This document shows, in pieces, positions 1 to 8,080 of a DNA stretch of 64,000 nt (its first letter is position 1; each line of letters opens with the position of its first letter). Source of the DNA: Saprospiraceae bacterium (GTDB taxonomy: Bacteria; Bacteroidota; Bacteroidia; Chitinophagales; Saprospiraceae); NCBI GenBank assembly GCA_021604865.1, contig BQJU01000034.1:1-64000 (forward strand). The letters are read 5' to 3'. Made by a program: the position numbers and the translations under genes. The notes under the pieces are model-generated. The model searched no databases. It worked only from the letters and a program-made list of their open reading frames with translations, and was not told the origin of the DNA.

Positions 1-31
1 ATGAATGGGCATTCTGATGGTTAGATAAAGG

Positions 32-134
32 CCGACTTTGGGTCGGTGGGTAGCCAAAAAATTTTGGCTAGTACGAGTGCTTCGTACCAACCAAATTCAT
101 TTGGTTGACCTAAAAGCGCTGAAAGCCAGCTTTT
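32..134. repeat. String of five short hairpins downstream of the monooxygenase gene
   Basis: Five inverted repeats follow each other almost without spacers. CCGAC/GTCGG lies at 32-36/42-46. TAGCCAAAA/TTTTGGCTA lies at 51-59/62-70 and is nearly a perfect palindrome. GTACGA/TCGTAC lies at 71-76/82-87. CAACCAAAT/ATTTGGTTG lies at 88-96/99-107. AAAAGC/GCTTTT lies at 112-117/129-134 and is followed by a T-run on the plus strand. The last one could end transcription of the minus-strand monooxygenase gene that stops at 162. The four before it have no obvious coding or promoter role. Confidence 0.7.
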
Positions 135-161
135 TTATCATAGCAATGGACAGGCTTGTGT

Positions 162-1304
162 TCAGACAACCTCCAACAGTTTCGCCAATTCATCCACCAC
201 AATCTTCGTATCCCGGTTGATCACCCCCAGAATACCTCCAGGTGTATAATTGTCAAAACCAATAAAATAGATGCCTTCATAAGGGCCTTCGCCGATCACC
301 TTTTCGGGAATGCCATGCTGATCGATGATCTGTTCGGCACCGGGCAGGAATTCATATATGCGGGGATGGTAACCGGTGGCGAGGATGGCAGCATCAAAAT
401 CAAGGTGGGTGCCGTCTTTGAAAAGCGCACCCGTGGCGGTAAATTTCTCAATATCAGGCAATACTTTGATTCTTCCGATCTTGATGGCTTTAAGGGTACC
501 CAGATCGATGACCGGCGTTTTGCCAAGAACACGCAGCTGTTTGCCTGGAGGCATTTTAGGTGTCTGAATGCCATAACGATTGAGGTTGCCGATAGTAAAA
601 TGGCGCACGACCACTGCAATCAGATCGCCCAACCAATGGGGTAATTGGGCCAGCTTAAGTGCGGTGAGTTGGGTAGGTCGACCAAAAAGATCACGGGGAA
701 CAATATTGATGGGGCCACGTAAAGAGACGAAAGATGCTACCTCATTTTTACACAAATCCAGCGCTATTTCAGCACCGGTATTACCCATGCCTATGACCAA
801 CACCCGTTGTCCCCGGTAGGGATCGGCATTTTTGTAGTGAATACTATGCACCATTTTGCCCTGAAAAGCTTTCTCATTGGGAAACTTAGGCCGAAAAGGG
901 ACTCGATTGACACCCGTGGTGATCACCACTTTTTCCGAAAGGAAGGTTTTACCCGATTGAGTGGTTGTTTCCCATTGATCGCCTACTCGCTGAAGGTTAA
1001 TGGCTTTTTCACCGAAATGCGGTTCTATTTGGAAGTGTTTGGCGTAAGCCTCAAAATGATCCACCAGTTGCTGGCGGGAAACATAACGTGGATAATGATC
1101 AGGGAAAGGCAAATAAGGCAGGTGGGAAAGTTCCTTGACCGTATGCAATTTCAGGCGATCGTAATGCCGGTGCCAGGTACTGCCAACAACATTTTCCTGT
1201 TCAATGATTTCGAAGGGAATCTGGCGGTGGCGAAGACGGCCGGCAGTGGCTAATCCGGCTGGGCCAGCACCAATGATGAGAACCGGGGTTTGAATATGGT
1301 TCAT
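162..1304 (-). CDS. Flavin-containing monooxygenase-like NAD(P)/FAD oxidoreductase
   Basis: A protein of about 380 aa of the flavin monooxygenase / Baeyer-Villiger-like group. Near the N-terminus it shows the FAD-binding motif GAGPAGLATAG. A second Rossmann motif, GMGNTGAEIALDL, sits near the middle and is expected to bind NADPH. The late ATGYHP motif is typical of this superfamily. It probably oxygenates a small nucleophilic or carbonyl substrate in the cytoplasm; the substrate cannot be read from the sequence. The frame is open to a TTG at 1310, but the ATG at 1304 puts the first glycine motif at the usual distance, so I chose 1304. It is transcribed divergently from gcvP, and a possible terminator hairpin lies beyond its stop. 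Confidence 0.85.
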   Translation of the reverse strand: MNHIQTPVLIIGAGPAGLATAGRLRHRQIPFEIIEQENVVGSTWHRHYDRLKLHTVKELSHLPYLPFPDHYPRYVSRQQLVDHFEAYAKHFQIEPHFGEKAINLQRVGDQWETTTQSGKTFLSEKVVITTGVNRVPFRPKFPNEKAFQGKMVHSIHYKNADPYRGQRVLVIGMGNTGAEIALDLCKNEVASFVSLRGPINIVPRDLFGRPTQLTALKLAQLPHWLGDLIAVVVRHFTIGNLNRYGIQTPKMPPGKQLRVLGKTPVIDLGTLKAIKIGRIKVLPDIEKFTATGALFKDGTHLDFDAAILATGYHPRIYEFLPGAEQIIDQHGIPEKVIGEGPYEGIYFIGFDNYTPGGILGVINRDTKIVVDELAKLLEVV

Positions 1305-1380
1305 AAACAAATTAGGTTTTCGTAAAATTAGCAGTTTTCGGGAATTTCCCCAATCGCTCTTAAACTCTCCTTAGGATTCC

Positions 1381-1412
1381 TTGTTATGAAAAGCACATTT
1401 ATTGTACCTTTG
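1381..1412 (+). promoter_or_regulatory. Bacteroidota-type promoter of gcvP
   Basis: TTG at 1381-1383 (preceded by C) is followed after 21 nt by TACCTTTG at 1405-1412. This matches the Bacteroidota primary-sigma consensus TTTG-N19-21-TAnnTTTG. Transcription would begin near 1417-1420, giving a leader of roughly 30 nt before the ATG at 1452. The position also rules out an upstream in-frame ATG at 1386 as the start of gcvP, because that would lie inside the promoter. Confidence 0.6.
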
Positions 1413-1451
1413 CACGCAATTTTCATAACTACTATTACAAGGGACTTTTCA

Positions 1452-4325
1452 ATGAAAAAAACGGATTCATTCGATCGCTTTGAAAATCGCCACAATGGCA
1501 TCAATGATCAGGAATTACAAGAAATGCTCCACACCATCGGAGTCAGTTCTCTGGACCAGCTGATCGACGAAACAGTACCCACCGGTATCCGCCTGAAAAA
1601 GGAACTTAACCTGCCAAGCGGGCTTACTGAACATGAATATCTAAGGGAATTGCGGGAGACCGGCAACCTGAATAAAGTTTGTAAAAACTATATCGGGCTT
1701 GGCTATTACGGTACCCATACCCCGGCAGTATTACTACGCAATATTTTCCAGAATCCGGGATGGTATACCCAATATACGCCTTATCAGGCCGAAATTTCCC
1801 AAGGCAGACTCGAAGCACTATTGAATTTCCAGACAATGGTGAGTGACCTTACAGGACTGCCCATTGCCAATGCCTCCTTGCTTGACGAAGGTACTGCTGC
1901 GGCAGAAGCCATGAGCATGTTTTACAGCCAACGTAACAAAAGGGTTAAGAACGAACCCCTCAATGAATTCCTGGTATCCGATCAGGTCTTTCCACAGACC
2001 ATCGACATCCTGAGAACACGGGCAGAACCTTTAGATATTAAAGTCGTTGTAAAGCCTTGGCAGGAATTTGAGCTGACGGGCAAAACCTTCGGCCTGCTGC
2101 TGCAATACCCGGCAGGCAATGGATCGGTTGATGACTATCGGGCATTGGTGGAAAAAGCCAAAGCGAATGAAGTGTATGTCACCGTTGCCGCCGACATCTT
2201 GAGTCTGGCCTTGCTTACACCTCCTGGTGAATGGGGAGCAGATGCGGTAGTCGGCAATACCCAACGTTTTGGAGTACCTATGGGTTATGGAGGTCCTCAT
2301 GCAGCTTATTTTGCTACTCAGGATGATTACAAACGCCAGATTCCTGGGCGGATTATTGGTGTTTCCGTTGATATATATGAACAGCGTGCCTTGCGTATGG
2401 CCTTGCAAACTCGTGAACAGCATATTCGCCGCGAAAAAGCAACGTCCAATATCTGTACTGCTCAGGCACTATTGGCCATTATGTCGAGCATGTACGCCGT
2501 ATACCACGGTCAGGAAGGCATAAAAGCCATTGCCGAAAGGGTGCATACATTGACCCAACTCCTCGACCAGCAATTAAACCGCCTGGGGTATCAGCAGCTG
2601 AACAAACACTATTTTGATACCCTTTGTATTCAGCTGGACAGGCTGGCGCTGGAAAAAATTCAGATATTGGCTCTAGCCAAATCCATCAATCTACGTTATG
2701 AAAATGAAGCCATTCTGATCAGCCTCGATGAAACGACCACATTGGAAGACGTTGCTGATTTGGCTGCCCTATTCGCAGAAGCCAATGGGCAGGAGGCTAC
2801 TGCACTTGATCGGGAACCTGACAACTATCAGATCCCAACGGCTCTCATTCGCAGAAGCGACTATTTGACACATACGGTTTTTAATAGTTACCATACAGAA
2901 ACCAATATGATGCGCTACCTCAAGCGCCTGGAAAACAAGGATTTGTCGTTGACACACTCCATGATTCCATTGGGTTCTTGTACCATGAAACTCAATGCAG
3001 CTGCTGAACTCATCCCGGTGAGTTGGAATGCTTTTGCAAATATACATCCCTTTGCACCAATCGATCAGACATTGGGATATCAGAAAATTTTTGCAGAGTT
3101 GGAGGCTTACCTCTCCGAAATTACCGGTTTTGCGGCTTGTTCTTTGCAACCCAATTCTGGTGCTCAGGGAGAATATGCTGGCCTGCTGACTATCCGCGCC
3201 TATCACAAGGCCAATGGTGAGGGCCATCGCAATATTGCCCTGATTCCATCCTCTGCTCACGGCACCAATCCCGCCAGTGCAGTCATGGCAGGCATGAATG
3301 TGGTGGTCGTGAACTGTGATGATGAAGGGAATATTGATACAAAAGATTTAAAGGAAAAAGTAGAGAAATACAGTGATCGCCTGGCAGCGCTCTTGGTCAC
3401 CTACCCTTCCACCCATGGTGTATTCGAAACAGGCATCAAGGAGATGTGTGACCTCATTCACCAGCATGGTGGTAAGGTCTATATGGATGGTGCCAATATG
3501 AATGCTCAGGTGGGATTGACCAGTCCCGGCAATATTCATGCTGATGTTTGTCACCTCAATTTGCACAAAACCTTTGCCATTCCCCACGGTGGTGGTGGAC
3601 CTGGGATGGGGCCCATTTGTGTCAACGAAAGTCTCAAACCATTTTTGCCAACACACCCGCTTGTAACTACAGGTGGCCAACAGGGCATACCAGCCATTTC
3701 TTCCGCTCCCTGGGGCAGTGCCAGCATTTTGTTGATCTCTTATGGATATATAAAAATGCTGGGTAGAGAAGGCGTCACCAATGCCACAAAATATGCCATC
3801 CTGAATGCCAATTATATCAAATCTAAACTGGAAGATCAATATAAGGTTCTTTATTCAGGAGCAATGGGCCGTTCTGCTCACGAGCTGATTGTTGATTTAC
3901 GACCGTTCCGATCTTTGGTTAGTGCCGAAGATGTGGCTAAGCGCCTGATTGATTACGGTTTCCATGCCCCTACCCTATCCTTTCCAGTAGCCGGTACCAT
4001 TATGATTGAGCCAACGGAAAGTGAAAGTATGGCCGAACTGGATCGCTTTTGTATGGCCATGCTGCAAATCCGCAAGGAAATAGATGAAATAGCAACGGGC
4101 GATGCTGATACCAAATCCAATGTATTGAGTAATGCCCCACACCCGGTAGGCTTGGTTACTGCCGATGAGTGGCCCTTCCCATACAGTCGCAAAAAGGCTG
4201 CTTACCCGCTGCCCTATCTCCGGGAAGGGTATAAATTTTGGGTCAATATTGGACGAATCAATAATGCCTTCGGTGATCGCAATTTGATCTGTACTTGTCC
4301 ACCGATAGAAGCATACCAAGAGTAG
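1452..4325 (+). CDS. gcvP: Glycine dehydrogenase (decarboxylating), P protein of the glycine cleavage system
   Basis: This is the P protein of the glycine cleavage system. It decarboxylates glycine with pyridoxal phosphate and hands the aminomethyl group to the lipoyl arm of GcvH. From the ATG at 1452 it has 957 aa, the normal size for the fused single-chain form. The PLP lysine is Lys706 in the motif [19 protein letters not shown]. The N-terminal half carries the P1-type fold and the C-terminal half the P2-type fold. An upstream in-frame ATG at 1386 adds 22 residues unlike the family and overlaps the promoter, so it was rejected. gcvH and gcvT are not in the window. The next gene, hldD, follows on the same strand after about 80 nt. 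Confidence 0.97.
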   Translation: MKKTDSFDRFENRHNGINDQELQEMLHTIGVSSLDQLIDETVPTGIRLKKELNLPSGLTEHEYLRELRETGNLNKVCKNYIGLGYYGTHTPAVLLRNIFQNPGWYTQYTPYQAEISQGRLEALLNFQTMVSDLTGLPIANASLLDEGTAAAEAMSMFYSQRNKRVKNEPLNEFLVSDQVFPQTIDILRTRAEPLDIKVVVKPWQEFELTGKTFGLLLQYPAGNGSVDDYRALVEKAKANEVYVTVAADILSLALLTPPGEWGADAVVGNTQRFGVPMGYGGPHAAYFATQDDYKRQIPGRIIGVSVDIYEQRALRMALQTREQHIRREKATSNICTAQALLAIMSSMYAVYHGQEGIKAIAERVHTLTQLLDQQLNRLGYQQLNKHYFDTLCIQLDRLALEKIQILALAKSINLRYENEAILISLDETTTLEDVADLAALFAEANGQEATALDREPDNYQIPTALIRRSDYLTHTVFNSYHTETNMMRYLKRLENKDLSLTHSMIPLGSCTMKLNAAAELIPVSWNAFANIHPFAPIDQTLGYQKIFAELEAYLSEITGFAACSLQPNSGAQGEYAGLLTIRAYHKANGEGHRNIALIPSSAHGTNPASAVMAGMNVVVVNCDDEGNIDTKDLKEKVEKYSDRLAALLVTYPSTHGVFETGIKEMCDLIHQHGGKVYMDGANMNAQVGLTSPGNIHADVCHLNLHKTFAIPHGGGGPGMGPICVNESLKPFLPTHPLVTTGGQQGIPAISSAPWGSASILLISYGYIKMLGREGVTNATKYAILNANYIKSKLEDQYKVLYSGAMGRSAHELIVDLRPFRSLVSAEDVAKRLIDYGFHAPTLSFPVAGTIMIEPTESESMAELDRFCMAMLQIRKEIDEIATGDADTKSNVLSNAPHPVGLVTADEWPFPYSRKKAAYPLPYLREGYKFWVNIGRINNAFGDRNLICTCPPIEAYQE

Positions 4326-4403
4326 AGGCGATCCCTTCTGGTCGCCATGAAAAAAAGGTTTTAGATTTAAACCCAAAGGTTTGATAGCAAGAATTTAAAA
4401 TAT

Positions 4404-5369
4404 ATGATCGTAGTTACAGGAGCAGCTGGATTTATTGGGAGTTGCCTGGTTCGCAAATTGAATGACGAAGGATATAACGATCTGGTTTTGTCAGACGATT
4501 TTAGCCCTGCAGATAAAGTAGCCAATTGGCAAGATAAAACCTTTACGCTACGTATTGACCGACAAGAGTTCCCCAACTGGCTGGAGCAAAACCACGACAA
4601 GATAGAGGTCATTTTTCACCTCGGTGCCCGCACGGATACTACCGAAAAAGATACCGCCATATTTGATGAACTCAATCTGAATTACAGCAAACATATCTGG
4701 AAGATCTGTAGTGAGCAACAAATTCCTTTAATTTATGCCTCCAGTGCTGCCACTTATGGACTGGGAGAACACGGCTACCACGATCGGCATGATGTCGTTG
4801 AGCAATTGGAACCACTCAATCCTTATGGTTGTTCCAAAAACGATTTTGATGCCTGGGCCCTACAACAACCGCATCAGCCTCTCTTTTGGGCCGGTCTGAA
4901 ATTTTTTAATGTGTACGGCCCCAATGAATACCACAAAGGACGTATGGCTTCGGTCATTTTTCATACCGTTCGGCAAATCAAAGCGACAGGTGCTATGAAG
5001 CTGTTTCGCTCCCATCGGTCAGATTATGCTGACGGCCAGCAAAGCCGCGATTTTATTTATGTAAAAGATGTCGTGGATATTTGTTACTGGCTCTACAAAA
5101 ATGAGGTGCCCAATGGGCTCTATAACCTGGGTACCGGCAAAGCACGTTCCTTTTACGACCTGGCTGCCAATACTTTTCGAGCCATGAATCTGGAGCCCAG
5201 CATTAGCTTTATTGATACCCCTGCAGATATTCGGGATACCTACCAATATTTTACCGAGGCGGATATGAATAAACTACGACAGGCAGGTTATCAACAACCC
5301 TTTTATTCCCTGGAGGATGGCATCGAGGATTATGTGAAAAATTATCTGATGGAAGAGCGGATTTGGTGA
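4404..5369 (+). CDS. hldD: ADP-L-glycero-D-manno-heptose 6-epimerase
   Basis: A 321-aa extended short-chain dehydrogenase of the HldD (RfaD) type. It makes ADP-L-glycero-D-manno-heptose, a precursor of the inner core of lipopolysaccharide, in the cytoplasm. The N-terminal GAAGFIG (residues 6-12) binds NADP. Catalytic Tyr141 and Lys145 lie in NPYGCSK, and the region FHLGARTDTTEKD is typical of HldD rather than of other epimerases. Length agrees with the roughly 310 aa usual for the family. It fits with the lipid A genes 30 kb downstream but is not linked to them. It starts 78 nt after gcvP, so the two may be co-transcribed. The ATG at 4404 directly precedes the nucleotide-binding strand. Confidence 0.93.
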   Translation: MIVVTGAAGFIGSCLVRKLNDEGYNDLVLSDDFSPADKVANWQDKTFTLRIDRQEFPNWLEQNHDKIEVIFHLGARTDTTEKDTAIFDELNLNYSKHIWKICSEQQIPLIYASSAATYGLGEHGYHDRHDVVEQLEPLNPYGCSKNDFDAWALQQPHQPLFWAGLKFFNVYGPNEYHKGRMASVIFHTVRQIKATGAMKLFRSHRSDYADGQQSRDFIYVKDVVDICYWLYKNEVPNGLYNLGTGKARSFYDLAANTFRAMNLEPSISFIDTPADIRDTYQYFTEADMNKLRQAGYQQPFYSLEDGIEDYVKNYLMEERIW

Positions 5370-5395
5370 TAGCTTGATGCGGATTATTTGGGCGT

Positions 5396-5510
5396 GCCCC
5401 TTCTCTCTTTTAAGAGGAGAGAAGGGGCGCTACGTTTCAGGGCTCACTATTCGTTCGGCCAGCTCCTGCGTCACTGTCCCCTGCGGGCCCTTTCACATCG
5501 CTCACGCAGG
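5396..5510. repeat. Palindromic intergenic element between hldD and a lipoprotein gene
   Basis: A perfect 12-bp inverted repeat, GCCCCTTCTCTC (5396-5407) with GAGAGAAGGGGC (5417-5428), has a 9-nt loop. It is followed by a second, wider pair, CCTGCGT (5465-5471) with ACGCAGG (5504-5510), around an internal CCCGCAGGG-like core. The first hairpin lies between the convergent stops of hldD and the lipoprotein gene and could end transcription from both sides, although it lacks a strong T-run. The second looks like a dispersed palindromic (REP-like) unit. Confidence 0.6.
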
Positions 5511-5543
5511 CCTACCCACGAAGGTCATCCTAGTAGCCACAAC

Positions 5544-6020
5544 CTATCCGGCATCAGCAGGCACTTCCTGTTCCTTTTCAGGTGGAGCAAATCGGTTGAG
5601 GCCGGCATAATAGATCAAATGCCATTCATTGCTGAGTTTGGCAAAGCGACGCATCATGCCGTACTGGCCGGTGTGATGAGTGATTTTTTCCATGATAACA
5701 GAAGGGCTGATAGGTATAAATTCTACTTTAAAACCACTCTTGTCCATATCAAAAGCACGGTGCATAATCCAATCTTCCTTTTGCCAGCGGAAATCGTGAT
5801 TAGATAACTGTTCAGGATCAGCATCACTGGGCAATCCCTGAAGTGGAAAAGTAATGTGTTCCATCTGAAAAATGCTGTCGCTCATAAACCGCTTATAAAA
5901 ATTTGCGAAATCACTGTAATCTTCATCCAGTTGAGCTGAGTCGTTAGTGCCAGATTCCTGCTTTTGATCACACGAGAATAACAGCCCTACAGCCAGTAAT
6001 AAAGTCAGCATATATTTCAT
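5544..6020 (-). CDS. Small lipoprotein resembling DUF4348
   Basis: A 158-aa protein whose N-terminus (MKYMLTLLLAVGLLFSCDQ) is a lipoprotein signal peptide with Cys17 as the likely lipidated residue. The mature part contains DFANFYKRFMSDSIFQ and HITFPLQGLP, which resemble the DUF4348 domain found in Bacteroidota; this assignment is from memory of the pattern. It is expected in the cell envelope and its function is unknown. It converges on hldD, with the palindromic element between the two stops, and lies upstream of nothing obviously related: hemD is next on the same strand side but is transcribed separately. The ATG start at 6020 is supported by the signal peptide. Confidence 0.75.
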   Translation of the reverse strand: MKYMLTLLLAVGLLFSCDQKQESGTNDSAQLDEDYSDFANFYKRFMSDSIFQMEHITFPLQGLPSDADPEQLSNHDFRWQKEDWIMHRAFDMDKSGFKVEFIPISPSVIMEKITHHTGQYGMMRRFAKLSNEWHLIYYAGLNRFAPPEKEQEVPADAG

Positions 6021-6101
6021 AGATCGTTGTTATAATTTTGAGATAAATAAAGCTCTCTTTATGGAACATGAAAAGCCCTCAACGCTTCCATTTTTCCGGT
6101 T

Positions 6102-6794
6102 TCACTTCTTAATATTCTTTTCCAAACCAATAATTAATTCCGCCAGATGCTCTTCCGAGGGACTTTCTGCCACCCAGGCATGTGGTTGGTCCAATGTATG
6201 CAGTGCCGCAGCCGTGGTATCGCCTATGGCAATCATGACGCCCTCAGTTGAAGAATAACGCTGAAAAAAGGCCTTTGCGTTCATCGGGCTGGTAAAAACC
6301 AAGTATTTTGCTCTAGGAATTTCAAAGTCTGTACGCAGGACATTTTTATATACCACCAAATCGTGTACAACTATCTTTCCATCTAGTTCTTTTTGTATTG
6401 ACATTCGGGAGTGTAATGCCCTTGGAAAAAGTACCGTTTGTCCTTCCGCTATAGCTACAAACTGCCTGGCTACCTCTTGTGGTTTACCAGTACCAACAAA
6501 ACTTGCTTTATATCCCAGCTCTGTTAGTTTGGTAGCAGTCCCTTTTCCCAGGGTAGCCAATTTTGTATGCACAGGTAAACGAACATCTATCTTTCTCAAG
6601 CCTTCCCAAAAATACACTACGGCATGGCCACTATAAAAAAATATCCAATCCGTTTCAGGTACCACCTGAATGCTTTCTTCTGAAAAGGCAACCAGCGATT
6701 CACCATACACCTGCCAACCCTCTGCCTCCAACATCTGCCGAAAAGAACTATCCGGTTTTAAGTCGCGGGTAATAAAAATTTGTAGCTGGTTCAT
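6102..6794 (-). CDS. hemD: Uroporphyrinogen-III synthase
   Basis: A 230-aa HemD-type protein. It cyclises hydroxymethylbilane, the product of HemC, to uroporphyrinogen III in tetrapyrrole synthesis. The family has few invariant residues. The assignment rests on the overall pattern: an N-terminal ITRD stretch, DWIFFYSGHAVVYF, LATLGKGTATKLTELGYKA, and near the C-terminus YLVFTSPMNAKAFF followed by MIAIGDTTAAAL. Position also supports it, since hemC lies upstream on the same strand. The ATG at 6794 overlaps by four bases (ATGA) the stop of a repeat-containing open frame that fills the hemC-hemD interval. Confidence 0.88.
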   Translation of the reverse strand: MNQLQIFITRDLKPDSSFRQMLEAEGWQVYGESLVAFSEESIQVVPETDWIFFYSGHAVVYFWEGLRKIDVRLPVHTKLATLGKGTATKLTELGYKASFVGTGKPQEVARQFVAIAEGQTVLFPRALHSRMSIQKELDGKIVVHDLVVYKNVLRTDFEIPRAKYLVFTSPMNAKAFFQRYSSTEGVMIAIGDTTAAALHTLDQPHAWVAESPSEEHLAELIIGLEKNIKK

Positions 6795-7027
6795 TTTGTT
6801 TGTCGAAGCTTCTGCTTCTGATTCATTGGAGGTGGAAAGATCATTTCATGACACGGGGTAAACTCGTTACTTTTATAATCGTTACAAATGTAATCGTTAT
6901 ATTTATAATCGTTACTTTTATAATCATTACAAATGTTATCATTATATTTATAATCATTACTTTTATAATCATTATAAATATAATCGTTATTTTTGTAATC
7001 ATTACATTTATAACGATCTAGGTGCAA
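6791..7027 (-). CDS. Doubtful small ORF of pentapeptide units between hemC and hemD
   Basis: An uninterrupted 78-codon frame that starts with TTG at 7027 and stops in an ATGA overlap with hemD. Its centre is ten five-residue units of the form YKxND (YKSND, YKYND, YICND and so on), because the 15-nt DNA repeat is a multiple of three. Against a real gene: there is no ATG start, composition is extreme, and the unit has no recognisable fold. For it: the frame is intact through the whole repeat and the stop sits exactly at the hemD start, an arrangement typical of translational coupling. I think it more likely a repeat expansion tolerated because it keeps the frame. Confidence 0.2.
   Translation of the reverse strand: MHLDRYKCNDYKNNDYIYNDYKSNDYKYNDNICNDYKSNDYKYNDYICNDYKSNEFTPCHEMIFPPPMNQKQKLRQTK
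6866..7015. repeat. 15-nt tandem repeat with 45-nt higher-order period
   Basis: Ten contiguous 15-nt units fit the pattern RTTAnnnnnTAATC, so each junction reads TAATC-RTTA and is close to a palindrome. The units recur in threes: (GTTACTTTTATAATC)(GTTACAAATGTAATC)(GTTATATTTATAATC), which gives a 45-nt second-order period repeated three times with point changes, plus one extra unit. It fills the space between hemC and hemD on the chromosome and is strongly AT-rich compared with both genes. Confidence 0.9.
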
Positions 7028-7041
7028 GTTTGGAGCTTGCT

Positions 7042-7929
7042 CTAAACCTCCTTCAAGGCCTCCACTACCCGCTCTGCTAATTCGAAAGAAGTACTTGAGG
7101 ATAAATTAACCCGTTTGACCGGTGCATCCCATGTCTTCGCACTAGCTGCCCAGATGTGGAAATTACCCTGGCTATCCTTCTCACAATAGACGCCAAGTGG
7201 CAATTGGCAACCGCCATCCAATAAGTTCAGGACTTTGCGTTCAATATTTGTGACTTCAGCCACTTCCGCCTGATGAATCTGTTTGAGTATACGTCTGGTG
7301 GGTAAGTCTTCCGCTTTGGTTTGAAAGGCCAACACACCTTGTGCCGGAGCAGGTACAAATTCCTTCGGATTGAATTTGACGACATGAAATTCCGACAAGT
7401 CCAGTTCCAGACGGCTTAGTCCGGCTGCAGCAAGCATGATGGCATCAAAATCTCCATTTCGCAATTTGTTGATCCGGGTCGGCACATTGCCTCTTATATC
7501 CTTGATTTGTACATCTGGCCGATAATCCAGCAGCTGAGCCTTACGGCGAGCTGATGAAGTACCGACGACAGCATTCTTTTTCAATTGAAATAAAGCTCCC
7601 TTTTCCAGCATATCGGTCCGTATCAACATCCAGTCGGCAGGATTTTCACGGTAGGAAACGGCCGTAATGACCAATCCTTCCGGCGAAGTCGTCGGTAAAT
7701 CCTTCATGGAATGTACGGCCAATTGGATCTCGCCAGCCAGTAAAGCGTCTTCAATCTCTTTGGTAAAAAATCCCTTACCTTCCAATTTATCAAAAGTGAG
7801 GTGCTGAATCCGGTCTCCCTGCGTTTTGATAATTTGTAATTCCACATTGACACCAACTTCCTCCAGTCGAGCTTGTGTAAAATTAGCCTGCCATAATGCC
7901 AGTTTACTCCCTCTTGTTCCTATTATCAT
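7042..7929 (-). CDS. hemC: Porphobilinogen deaminase (hydroxymethylbilane synthase)
   Basis: HemC joins four porphobilinogens into hydroxymethylbilane in tetrapyrrole synthesis. The protein shows IGTRGSKLALWQ at the N-terminus, the substrate-binding VHSMKDLPT, GTSSARRKAQLL and IRGNVPTRINKL. The dipyrromethane-anchoring cysteine lies in LDGGCQLPLG (Cys241). From the ATG at 7929 the product is 295 aa. A TTG at 7956 would add nine residues but overlaps a TATCTTTG promoter element, so the ATG is preferred. hemD follows on the same strand after a 247-nt gap filled by the tandem repeat. Confidence 0.96.
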   Translation of the reverse strand: MIIGTRGSKLALWQANFTQARLEEVGVNVELQIIKTQGDRIQHLTFDKLEGKGFFTKEIEDALLAGEIQLAVHSMKDLPTTSPEGLVITAVSYRENPADWMLIRTDMLEKGALFQLKKNAVVGTSSARRKAQLLDYRPDVQIKDIRGNVPTRINKLRNGDFDAIMLAAAGLSRLELDLSEFHVVKFNPKEFVPAPAQGVLAFQTKAEDLPTRRILKQIHQAEVAEVTNIERKVLNLLDGGCQLPLGVYCEKDSQGNFHIWAASAKTWDAPVKRVNLSSSTSFELAERVVEALKEV

Positions 7930-7953
7930 TTGATGGTCCACTATTTTTTGCGG

Positions 7954-7961
7954 CAAAGATA
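7954..7961 (-). promoter_or_regulatory. Probable -7 promoter element of hemC
   Basis: On the minus strand the sequence reads TATCTTTG, an exact match to TAnnTTTG of Bacteroidota promoters. It would start transcription about 18 nt before the hemC ATG at 7929. No clear -33 TTTG is seen at the expected distance, so this is half a promoter by sequence. Confidence 0.45.
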
Positions 7962-8080
7962 AGTAGTTTGTATGAGACGAGGAAGAGATCGCTGTGCTGT
8001 CAGAAGTCAGTCTTCCAAGCGTGATGTTGACCGCTATCCCTTAATAGCCCTCTCCTAAAACCTACCGCCTAAAACCTAAT

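Noticed and set aside
156-644. Open frame of 162 codons on the plus strand opposite the monooxygenase gene
   Set aside because: It lies wholly antisense to a well-supported gene and has no recognisable domain; such long antisense frames are a by-product of the codon use.
1311-1451. Glycine riboswitch before gcvP
   Set aside because: The space between promoter and start codon leaves a leader of only about 30 nt, too short for a glycine aptamer.
6800-7021. Plus-strand hydrophobic frame of 73 codons over the 15-nt repeat
   Set aside because: It is the reverse reading of the tandem repeat and gives only Ile/Val/Thr/Phe repeats; it could mimic a membrane protein but has no gene context.
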